A stretch of DNA of 7,412 nucleotides. Source: Solirubrobacteraceae bacterium. GTDB lineage: Bacteria > Actinomycetota > Thermoleophilia > Solirubrobacterales > Solirubrobacteraceae. The stretch spans positions 1 to 7,412 of the forward strand of contig JADGIB010000178.1 in assembly GCA_019683665.1 (NCBI GenBank), given 5' to 3'. This document shows, in pieces, positions 1 to 5,170 of this stretch. The position numbers and the translations under genes were made by a program. The notes beneath the pieces are model-generated. The model did no database searches and was not told the DNA's origin. It saw nothing but the letters and a program-made list of their open reading frames with translations. Each line of letters starts with the position of its first letter. Positions within the stretch are counted from its first letter, which is position 1.

Positions 1-513
1 GGGGAGGGCACGGGCGGCGCCGACGACTGGGCCTACTGGTCGCTGGGCAGCCTCGCCTACACCGCCGAGATCGGGGACCGCGCGGGCGGCTTCCACCCGC
101 CGCTCGCGGCCCTCGCCCGCCGCTGGCCCGGGCTGCGGCGCGCGTTCACCGCGGCGCTCGCTGCCGCCGCCGACCCGGACCTCCACGCCGTCGTCGCCGG
201 CCGGGCGACGCCCGGCGCGACGCTGGAGCTGACCCGGACGTCGTCGACGACGACGTGGCCGGCCCTCGACGCCGGCGGGATCGCGGGCGCCCCGCTCGAG
301 CTGCCCGAGGTCGTGCGCACGACGGTCCGCGTCGGCGCGGCCGGGCGCTTCGCCCTCCATGCGAACCCGTCGACGCCGCCGGCGGCCCGCGGCCGCCCGG
401 GCCGCGACCCGCAGGCGTGGACGCTGCGCTGCCGCATCGGCGGCGCGCTCGCCGCCGAGCGCGCGGTCCGCGTCGCGCGCGGGGCGCGCGCCGACGTCGG
501 CGCGCTCTGCTGA
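1..513 (+). CDS. M14-family zinc carboxypeptidase, C-terminal part (5' end outside the window)
   Basis: This is the last 170 residues of a metallocarboxypeptidase that would remove C-terminal residues from peptides, probably outside the cytoplasm. Reading frame 1 is open from the first base to a TGA at 511-513. It begins with TGGADDWAYWSLGSLAYTAE (residues 4-23), which matches the M14 segment holding the catalytic Glu (Glu270 of carboxypeptidase A), here Glu23, followed by IGD. The zinc ligands (HxxE and a distant His) lie upstream and cannot be seen. After about residue 55 the catalytic domain gives way to a beta-rich tail with the motif HANPSTPP and then WTLRC, which resembles the C-terminal domain I recall from actinobacterial M14 proteins. 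The protein ends in Cys. It converges on the next gene with only 14 bases between stops and no evident terminator. The family call is firm; substrate and start are unknown. Confidence 0.82.
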   Translation, partial: GEGTGGADDWAYWSLGSLAYTAEIGDRAGGFHPPLAALARRWPGLRRAFTAALAAAADPDLHAVVAGRATPGATLELTRTSSTTTWPALDAGGIAGAPLELPEVVRTTVRVGAAGRFALHANPSTPPAARGRPGRDPQAWTLRCRIGGALAAERAVRVARGARADVGALC

Positions 514-527
514 GCGCCCGCCGCGCC

Positions 528-1394
528 TCAGGCCGCGAGCTTCGCCTCGAGCCGCTCGGCGAGGCGGTTCATGCCCCGCTCTCGCGCCGCCGCGGCCGCC
601 CCGGCCCAGTCGGTCTCCCGGTCGGGCGGGCGCTCCACCGGCACGTGGACGAGCGTCGCGATGCGCTTGTAGGCGCGCAGCTCGCCGGCCTGGCCGCGCA
701 GCGCGGCCTGCACGCGCGGGCGCTCGCGGACCGCGTTGGCGATCGCGCCCTCGAGCGACCCGTACTCGAGCAGCAGGTCGCGGGCCGTCTTCTCGCCGAT
801 CCCCTTCCCGCCCGGGATCGAGTCCGACGGGTCGCCGCGCAGCGCGATGAAGTCGGGCACGAGCGCCGGGTCGATCCCGTAGCGCCGGCGCACGCCCTCG
901 ACGTCGATGACCTCCGGGCCGCCCTTCCCGCCGCCGGGCCACAGGACCGCGACCCGGTCGCTCACGCACTGGAACATGTCGCGGTCGCCGGTGAACAGCA
1001 GCGCGCGCCCGCCCGCCTCGACCTCGACGGCGGCCAGCGAGCCGAGCAGGTCGTCGGCCTCGAGCGTGTCGTGGACGAGCGAGTGCCAGCCGAACGCGCC
1101 CCAGAACGCCCCCGCCCACTCGAGCTGCGGCGCCAGCGCGTCGGGCACCGGCGGGCGGTCGGCGTGGTACGCGGGCAGCAGCTCGACGCGGTACGTCGCC
1201 GCCTCGGCGCCCCAGCAGAGGACGACGGCGCGCGGGTCGTGCCGCTCGACGGCCTGGAGGATCAGGTTCGTGGCGCCGAGGAGCCCGTTCACCGGCCGGC
1301 CCTCGCCGTCGGTGATCGAGTCGGGAAGGGCGAAGAACGCGCGGTAGATCAGCGACGGCCCGTCGACGGCGAGCAGGGGGCGGGGGTCGGCCAT
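528..1394 (-). CDS. Stand-alone 5'-3' exonuclease (PolI N-terminal / FEN-like)
   Basis: This 288-residue protein matches the 5'-3' exonuclease domain of DNA polymerase I without any polymerase domain, which is the usual size for the stand-alone form. It probably trims 5' flaps or RNA primers in the cytoplasm. The PIN-like domain starts at LLAVDGPSLIYRAF (Asp11) and continues with a TYR/YHADR arch region (residues 67-80), EADD (112-115) and TGDRD (136-139). The helix-3-turn-helix part holds LRGDPSDSIPG (185-195) and GIGEKTA (198-204). These acidic residues are the expected two-metal ligands. One usual ligand, the Asp of the FDA motif, appears to be Gly62. The ATG start at 1394 is chosen because the domain begins six residues later and a TACCGT hexamer sits 6 bases upstream, which suggests a leaderless transcript. 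The gene lies 54 bases downstream of the Lrp-type gene on the same strand and may also be reached by read-through from it. Confidence 0.9.
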   Translation of the reverse strand: MADPRPLLAVDGPSLIYRAFFALPDSITDGEGRPVNGLLGATNLILQAVERHDPRAVVLCWGAEAATYRVELLPAYHADRPPVPDALAPQLEWAGAFWGAFGWHSLVHDTLEADDLLGSLAAVEVEAGGRALLFTGDRDMFQCVSDRVAVLWPGGGKGGPEVIDVEGVRRRYGIDPALVPDFIALRGDPSDSIPGGKGIGEKTARDLLLEYGSLEGAIANAVRERPRVQAALRGQAGELRAYKRIATLVHVPVERPPDRETDWAGAAAAARERGMNRLAERLEAKLAA

Positions 1395-1396
1395 GC

Positions 1397-1419
1397 CGGG
1401 ACGGTACCGGGCCGTCCCG
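1397..1419. repeat. Inverted repeat over the exonuclease promoter and start
   Basis: The arms CGGGACGG (1397-1404) and CCGTCCCG (1412-1419) are perfect 8-base complements around a 7-base centre. The repeat ends 2 bases upstream of the exonuclease ATG and covers its candidate -10 hexamer. It could be an operator, a hairpin at the 3' end of the upstream Lrp-type transcript (its stop is 29 bases away, with no U tract), or chance in G+C-rich DNA. Confidence 0.4.
1401..1406 (-). promoter_or_regulatory. Candidate -10 hexamer TACCGT for the exonuclease gene (leaderless)
   Basis: On the minus strand TACCGT fits TANNNT and ends 6 bases before the ATG at 1394, so transcription would start at or near the start codon. 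No Shine-Dalgarno sequence lies between them. No good -35 box was recognised. The hexamer lies inside the inverted repeat at 1397-1419. Confidence 0.45.
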
Positions 1420-1448
1420 CCGCCCCCCGGGCCGCGCTCCCGGGCGCG

Positions 1449-1925
1449 CTACGCGAACGCCCCGGGGCCTCGCGTCTGCTCGTAGATGAGCGAGGTCTCG
1501 GCGTGCGCGACCGCCGGGTCGCTGGCCAGGTGCTCGACGACGAACTCGCGCAGGTCGTGGGCGTCGGCCATCGCCACCCACAGCAGGTAGTCGGTCGACC
1601 CGGACATGTGGAAGATGCTCAGCACGCCGGGCAGCGCCCGCACGTGGGCGGTGAACGACTCGATCTGCTCGCGCGAGTGGACCGACAGGCGGATCGCCAC
1701 CATCGCCTGCAGCGGGCGGCCGAGCGCGGCGAGGTCGACGTCGGCGTGGAACCCGCGGATCACGCCGCGCTCGCGCAGCGCGCGCACGCGCGTGAGCGCC
1801 GTGCTCGGGGCGACCCCGGCGCGCTCGGCGAGGCGGTTGTTGGGGATCCGCGCGTCCTCGGCCAGGATGGCGACGAGGCGGCGGTCGAGGTCGTCCAGCG
1901 GAATGTTCGCCACGGCCCGCATCAT
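1449..1925 (-). CDS. Lrp/AsnC-family transcriptional regulator
   Basis: This 158-residue protein has the standard Lrp/AsnC length and layout. An N-terminal winged helix-turn-helix covers about residues 9-60, with the family signatures LDDLDRRLVAIL-like start, NNRLAERAGVAPSTALTRVRAL and GVIRGFHADVD. A RAM ligand-binding domain covers about 73-150, with the conserved turn GSTDYLLWV (109-117) that usually helps bind an amino acid between subunits. Such proteins form dimers to hexadecamers and respond to amino acids. It is divergent from the cystathionine beta-synthase gene across 96 bases, so it probably controls that operon and itself, perhaps sensing a sulfur amino acid as the Lrp-type cysteine regulators do (inference). 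The ATG at 1925 is used. The ATG at 1922 or the GTG at 1913 is also possible, since no clear ribosome binding site separates them and the conserved part begins near residue 7. The ligand cannot be read from the sequence. Confidence 0.92.
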   Translation of the reverse strand: MMRAVANIPLDDLDRRLVAILAEDARIPNNRLAERAGVAPSTALTRVRALRERGVIRGFHADVDLAALGRPLQAMVAIRLSVHSREQIESFTAHVRALPGVLSIFHMSGSTDYLLWVAMADAHDLREFVVEHLASDPAVAHAETSLIYEQTRGPGAFA

Positions 1926-1944
1926 CGCACGTGGAACAGCGGGA

Positions 1945-1980
1945 CCTTCGGTGATCCGGCGTTAATCCGAAGGATCTTCG
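1945..1980. promoter_or_regulatory. Candidate Lrp-type operator between the regulator and cbs
   Basis: The unit CTTCG or its complement CGAAG occurs three times: CTTCG at 1946-1950, CGAAG at 1968-1972 and CTTCG at 1976-1980. The first two form a perfect 7-base inverted repeat, CCTTCGG (1945-1951) and CCGAAGG (1967-1973). The last two form CGAAG-GAT-CTTCG (1968-1980), a 13-base dyad of the size bound by Lrp/AsnC dimers. Spacings of 22 and 30 bases are close to two and three helical turns, so the sites would face one side of the DNA. ATCCG also repeats at 1954 and 1965, 11 bases apart. Position in a divergent gap next to an Lrp-type gene supports an operator; binding itself is inference. Confidence 0.45.
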
Positions 1981-2009
1981 ACGTGCCCGGATCGGCGCCG
2001 CACAGGTGC

Positions 2010-2015
2010 GAGAAT
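2010..2015 (+). promoter_or_regulatory. Candidate -10 hexamer GAGAAT for cbs (leaderless)
   Basis: GAGAAT ends 6 bases before the ATG at 2022, the same geometry as the exonuclease promoter, and no Shine-Dalgarno sequence is at a usual distance (AGGTG at 2004-2008 is 13 bases away). This suggests a leaderless transcript. The first base deviates from TANNNT and no convincing -35 box was found, so support is modest. The candidate operator lies about 30 bases upstream. Confidence 0.35.
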
Positions 2016-2021
2016 GCGGGC

Positions 2022-3416
2022 ATGGCCACCGCAACCCGCACCACCGACATCCGCGACTCGATCCTCGACGCGGTCGGGGGCACGCCGCTCATCCGCCTGA
2101 GCCGCCTCGGCGCCGGGCTCGCCCCGACCCTGGTGGCCAAGGCCGAGATGCTGAACCCGGGCGGCTCGATCAAGGACCGCGTCGCGGTCAGGCTCATCGA
2201 GGCCGCCGAGCGCGACGGCCTCCTGCGCCCCGGCGGGACGATCGTCGAGCCGACGAGCGGCAACACCGGCACCGGCCTGGCGATCGCCGCGCGCCTGAAG
2301 GGCTACCGGGTCATCGCGGTCATGCCCGACAAGATGAGCCGCGAGAAGATCGACCTCCTGCGCGCCTACGGCGCCGAGGTCGTCGTCGCGCCGACCGAGG
2401 TCCCGCCCGACTCGCCCGAGTCGTACTACAAGGTCGCCGAGCGGCTCGCCGAGGAGATCCCCGGCGCCTTCCGCCCCAACCAGTACGCGAACCCGGCCAA
2501 CCCCGCCGCCCACTACGCCACGACCGGCCCCGAGATCTGGGAGCAGACCGGCGGGCGCATCACCCACCTCGTCGCCGGCGTCGGCACCGGCGGCACGATC
2601 ACCGGCACCGGCCGCTACCTCAAGGAGCGCAACCCCGACATCCAGGTCATCGGCGCCGACCCGGCCGGCTCGATCTACACCGCCGCCTCGCCCGACGAGG
2701 TCCGCGGCTACCTCACCGAGGGCGTCGGCGAGGACTTCTGGCCCGAGACGTTCGACCCGTCGGTCGTCGACCGCTACGTCACCGTCTCCGATCGCGACGC
2801 GTTCCTCACCGCCCGGCGGCTCGCGCAGACCGAGGGGATCCTCGCCGGCGGCTCGGCCGGCATGGCCGTGTGGGCCGCGCTCCAGGTCGCCGGGGAGATC
2901 GAGGACCCGGAGGCGCTCGTCGCCGTGATCCTCCCCGACGGCGGGCGCAGCTACCTGAGCAAGATCTACGACGACGCGTGGATGACCGAGCACGGCTTCC
3001 TCGAGCGCGGCGGCGCGCGGACCGTCGGCGACGTCCTGCGCCGCCGGACCGAGGGCGGCGACGTGCCCGCGCTCGTCACCGTCCACGCCCACCAGCGGGT
3101 GCGCGACGCCGTCGCGCTCCTGCACGAGCACCGCGTCTCCCAGCTGCCGGTCGTGTCGGCCCACGACGACCGCGCGATCGTCGGCTCGGTCGCCGAGCGC
3201 GGCCTCCTCGCCCACGCGGTGAAGGACGCGCGCCTGCTCGACGCCCAGGTCGTCGAGGTCATGGAGCCGCCCCTGCCCGCCGTCGCCGCGGGCGACCCGG
3301 TCGACGACGCGGTCGAGCTGCTCGTCGGCGAGCGCCAGGCGCTGCTCGTCGTCGACGAGGGCCGCCCGGTCGGCGTCGTGTCGCGCAGCGACCTCCTCGA
3401 GGCCCTGGCCCGCTGA
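2022..3416 (+). CDS. cbs: Cystathionine beta-synthase with C-terminal CBS-domain pair
   Basis: This 464-residue PLP enzyme joins serine and homocysteine into cystathionine, the first step of transsulfuration towards cysteine. The fold-type II core spans about 10-325: GGSIKDR with the PLP lysine at Lys51, TSGNTG (78-83) for the substrate carboxylate, GVGTGGT (186-192) for the PLP phosphate, GGSAG (276-280) and PDGGRSYLSK (305-314). The segment ADPAGSIYT followed by GVGEDF separates cystathionine beta-synthases from plain cysteine synthases. Two CBS domains (about 345-400 and 408-464) form a Bateman module that in relatives binds adenosyl ligands. There is no haem-binding N-terminal extension, as usual in bacteria. 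The open frame continues far upstream, but homology begins just after the ATG at 2022, and the divergent promoter region lies before it. The gene overlaps the next by one base, showing an operon. Confidence 0.95.
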   Translation: MATATRTTDIRDSILDAVGGTPLIRLSRLGAGLAPTLVAKAEMLNPGGSIKDRVAVRLIEAAERDGLLRPGGTIVEPTSGNTGTGLAIAARLKGYRVIAVMPDKMSREKIDLLRAYGAEVVVAPTEVPPDSPESYYKVAERLAEEIPGAFRPNQYANPANPAAHYATTGPEIWEQTGGRITHLVAGVGTGGTITGTGRYLKERNPDIQVIGADPAGSIYTAASPDEVRGYLTEGVGEDFWPETFDPSVVDRYVTVSDRDAFLTARRLAQTEGILAGGSAGMAVWAALQVAGEIEDPEALVAVILPDGGRSYLSKIYDDAWMTEHGFLERGGARTVGDVLRRRTEGGDVPALVTVHAHQRVRDAVALLHEHRVSQLPVVSAHDDRAIVGSVAERGLLAHAVKDARLLDAQVVEVMEPPLPAVAAGDPVDDAVELLVGERQALLVVDEGRPVGVVSRSDLLEALAR

Positions 3417-4492
3417 TGGAGCTCGCGACCCTCGCCGTCCACGCCGGCCTCGACCCCGACCCGACGTACGGGTCGGTCGTCCCGGCGATCCACCAGACCT
3501 CCACCTTCCGCCAGCCGGCGGTCGGCCGGTTCGTCGAGGACTACGACTACGCCCGCTCGGCCAACCCGACCCGCGCCGCCCTCGAGCGCGCGCTCGGCGA
3601 GCTCGACGGCGGCCGCGCCGTCGCGTTCTCCAGCGGCCTGGCCGCCGCCCACGCGGTCATCACGCACGTCTGCGCGGCCGGCGACCACGTCGTCCTGCCC
3701 GCCGACCTCTACGGCGGCACGTACCGGCTCGTCGACAAGGTCCTCGCCCGCTGGGGCCTGCGCCACGACCTCGTCGACCAGACCGACCTCGACGCGCTCG
3801 AGCGCGCGGTCGGCGACGACACCCGCCTCGTGTGGGTCGAGTCGCCCACGAACCCGCTGCTGAACGTCGTCGACGTCGAGGCCGTCGTCGCGATCGCCCG
3901 CCGCCGCGGCGCGCGCGTCGCCGTCGACAGCACGTTCGCCACGCCGGTCAACCAGCGCCCGCTCGAGCTCGGCGCCGACCTCGTCGTCCACTCGACGACG
4001 AAGTACCTCGGCGGCCACTCCGACGTCGTCGGCGGCGTCGCGATCACCCGCGACGACGGGCTCTACGACGGCCTGCGCTTCGTCCAGAACGCGATCGGGG
4101 CCGTGCCCGCGCCGCTGGACTGCTTCCTCGTCCACCGCGGCCTGCGCACGCTGCCCCTGCGCATGCGCGCCCACGCCGAGTCGGCCGCCGCGGTCGTCGA
4201 GGCGCTGCGCGGGATGCCGGGGGTGAGCGACGTCCGCTGGCCCGGCTTCAGCGGCATGGTCTCCTTCCGTCACCCCGACGCGGTCGGGATCGCGGAGCGG
4301 ACGCGGCTGTTCACGCTCGCCGAGTCGCTCGGCGGGGTCGAGTCGCTCATCGAGGTGCCGCAGGCGATGACCCACCAGTCCGTCGAGGGCAGCGCCGCCG
4401 CCGTCCCGCCCGACCTCGTGCGCCTGTCGTGCGGGATCGAGGCGCCGGCCGACCTCGTCGCCGACCTGCGCGCCGCGATCGCCGGCGCCTAG
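3416..4492 (+). CDS. Cystathionine gamma-synthase/gamma-lyase (Cys/Met metabolism PLP enzyme)
   Basis: This 358-residue fold-type I PLP enzyme belongs to the MetB/MccB family. Seen in the sequence are YARSANPT (Tyr45 and Arg47 bind the neighbouring subunit's PLP phosphate), FSSGLAA (71-77), ADLYGGT with the ring-stacking Tyr99, Asp171 of DSTFATP, and STTKYLGGHSD with the PLP lysine Lys196. The C-terminal part has ESLIEVPQAMTH and LVRLSCGIE. Next to cbs it more likely splits cystathionine to cysteine (gamma-lyase, mccB-like) than makes it (gamma-synthase, metB); sequence alone does not settle this. Start ATG 3416-3418 shares its A with the cbs stop TGA, implying translational coupling. The protein is about 20-30 residues shorter than usual. 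Much of this is one gap at DVRWPGFSGMVSF (272-284), where relatives carry roughly 16 more residues between YPGL and GFGGM. The frame stays open and the catalytic residues are intact. Confidence 0.92.
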   Translation: MELATLAVHAGLDPDPTYGSVVPAIHQTSTFRQPAVGRFVEDYDYARSANPTRAALERALGELDGGRAVAFSSGLAAAHAVITHVCAAGDHVVLPADLYGGTYRLVDKVLARWGLRHDLVDQTDLDALERAVGDDTRLVWVESPTNPLLNVVDVEAVVAIARRRGARVAVDSTFATPVNQRPLELGADLVVHSTTKYLGGHSDVVGGVAITRDDGLYDGLRFVQNAIGAVPAPLDCFLVHRGLRTLPLRMRAHAESAAAVVEALRGMPGVSDVRWPGFSGMVSFRHPDAVGIAERTRLFTLAESLGGVESLIEVPQAMTHQSVEGSAAAVPPDLVRLSCGIEAPADLVADLRAAIAGA

Positions 4493-4505
4493 CGCGCGGG
4501 CGCCC

Positions 4506-4520
4506 GGCGCGATCCGCGCC
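4506..4520 (+). terminator. Weak hairpin after the cbs operon
   Basis: GGCGCG (4506-4511) and CGCGCC (4515-4520) are perfect 6-base complements around ATC, 13 bases after the stop of the cystathionine enzyme. Just upstream, CGGGCGCCCG is itself palindromic. No U tract follows, so this would be an atypical terminator; G/C-only hairpins also arise by chance here. Confidence 0.22.
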
Positions 4521-4530
4521 TGCTCGGCAC

Positions 4531-4599
4531 GAGCGCACGTTCGAGGCCGAGGGCGGCGAGAAGCCGGTCTGCGTGGCCGAGACGCTCACGCGCGTCCTC
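4531..4599 (+). pseudogene. Possible C-terminal remnant of a MaoC-type acyl dehydratase
   Basis: In the gap between the cystathionine enzyme and the Ntn hydrolase, frame 1 reads as a protein-like stretch of 23 residues, including TFEAEGGEKPVCVAETLTRV. From memory, this resembles the closing strand of actinobacterial MaoC-like dehydratases (pattern VEG-x-x-KP-x-x-VAE-x-x-x-R). There is no start codon with a ribosome binding site, nothing of the rest of the domain precedes it, and no stop separates it from the hydrolase frame. It is most simply a fragment left by a deletion. The identification is tentative; it may instead be an N-terminal extension of the hydrolase from a GTG at 4573. Confidence 0.3.
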
Positions 4600-4614
4600 G
4601 GGGGCTGGGTCAAG

Positions 4615-4632
4615 GGCGCGCCGCGGCGCGCC
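4615..4632. repeat. Perfect 18-base palindrome GGCGCGCCGCGGCGCGCC
   Basis: The sequence equals its own reverse complement over 18 bases and ends 12 bases before the ATG at 4645. It could form a cruciform or an RNA hairpin close to the start codon, or be a regulator site. It is made only of G and C, so chance is a real alternative. No Shine-Dalgarno sequence is found between it and the ATG. Confidence 0.5.
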
Positions 4633-4644
4633 GATGACCGGCCC

Positions 4645-5166
4645 ATGTGCACGCGCATCTTCTGGAACGACAACCCGATCGCGAAGGTCGTCTCGCGCAC
4701 CATCGACTGGGAGGTCAGCGACGAGCCCGGCATGTGGGTGCTGCCGCGCGGTCTGCGGCGCGGCGGCGACCAGCACCTGCCCGGCGACATCATCTCGACC
4801 GACCGGTTCGTGCGCGCGAAGCACTTCCTGGAGCACCTGCCCGAGCCCGCCAACGAGCTCGAGGCGGTCGCCAGCGTGGTCGGCCTGGCGCGCAACGTGT
4901 CGATCCCCTTCGGCGCGCCCGACAACCTGTTCCCGTCCTACCCGACGTGGTGGCTGAGCGCGGCGGACCTGACGAACCGCGTCTACGGCTTCCAGTCGAC
5001 GCGCTCGCCGAACTTCATCTGGCTGGACCTGCGAGAGCTGGACGTCTCGGAGGGCGCCGGCGTGCGCATGCTCGACCCGACCGACGTCACGCTCGTCGGC
5101 GACGTGCGCGACCGGCTGCGGCCGGCGGAGCTGCCGTTCGGCCTGCCGGCGACCGCCGCGGCGTAG
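4645..5166 (+). CDS. Choloylglycine hydrolase-family (Ntn) protein, internally deleted
   Basis: This 173-residue frame joins the two ends of a linear-amide C-N hydrolase (PF02275 type), enzymes that cut amides such as penicillin V, bile salts or N-acyl homoserine lactones. The start MCTRIFW places Cys2 as the N-terminal nucleophile once Met is removed; Arg18 and Asp21 in VVSRTIDW match family catalytic residues, followed by WVLPRG (31-36). Directly after RRGGDQ the protein jumps to LPGDIISTDRFVRA (45-58), ASVVGLARNVSIPFG (76-90) and the closing strands NRVYGFQST and NFIWLDL. Relatives are about 320-350 residues long, so about 150-180 residues are missing, including both Asn residues of the active site and oxyanion hole. 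The frame is intact across the join. Activity is unlikely; it may be a decaying gene or a new small protein. The stop is 4 bases from the convergent SpoIID-like stop. Confidence 0.75.
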   Translation: MCTRIFWNDNPIAKVVSRTIDWEVSDEPGMWVLPRGLRRGGDQHLPGDIISTDRFVRAKHFLEHLPEPANELEAVASVVGLARNVSIPFGAPDNLFPSYPTWWLSAADLTNRVYGFQSTRSPNFIWLDLRELDVSEGAGVRMLDPTDVTLVGDVRDRLRPAELPFGLPATAAA

Positions 5167-5170
5167 CCGC

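Noticed and set aside
514..527. Possible bidirectional terminator between the carboxypeptidase and exonuclease genes
   Set aside because: The gap is only 14 bases with no stem of useful length and no T-rich tract.
1928..1933. CACGTG palindrome in front of the Lrp-type gene
   Set aside because: A single 6-base palindrome is expected by chance in this composition and is not repeated in the control region.
255..2021. Upstream extension of the cbs frame giving a protein of about 1050 residues
   Set aside because: The extension runs antisense through the exonuclease and Lrp-type genes, shows no domain, and family similarity begins only after the ATG at 2022.
1962..3215. Long open frame of 417 codons on the minus strand opposite cbs
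   Set aside because: It has repetitive Asp/Gly/Ala/Val/Arg content typical of the antisense of a G+C-rich gene, no recognisable domain, and lies opposite a fully convincing cbs.
2966..4375. Long open frame of 469 codons on the minus strand opposite the cystathionine enzyme
   Set aside because: Composition is that of a shadow frame and the plus strand carries a complete PLP enzyme with all motifs.
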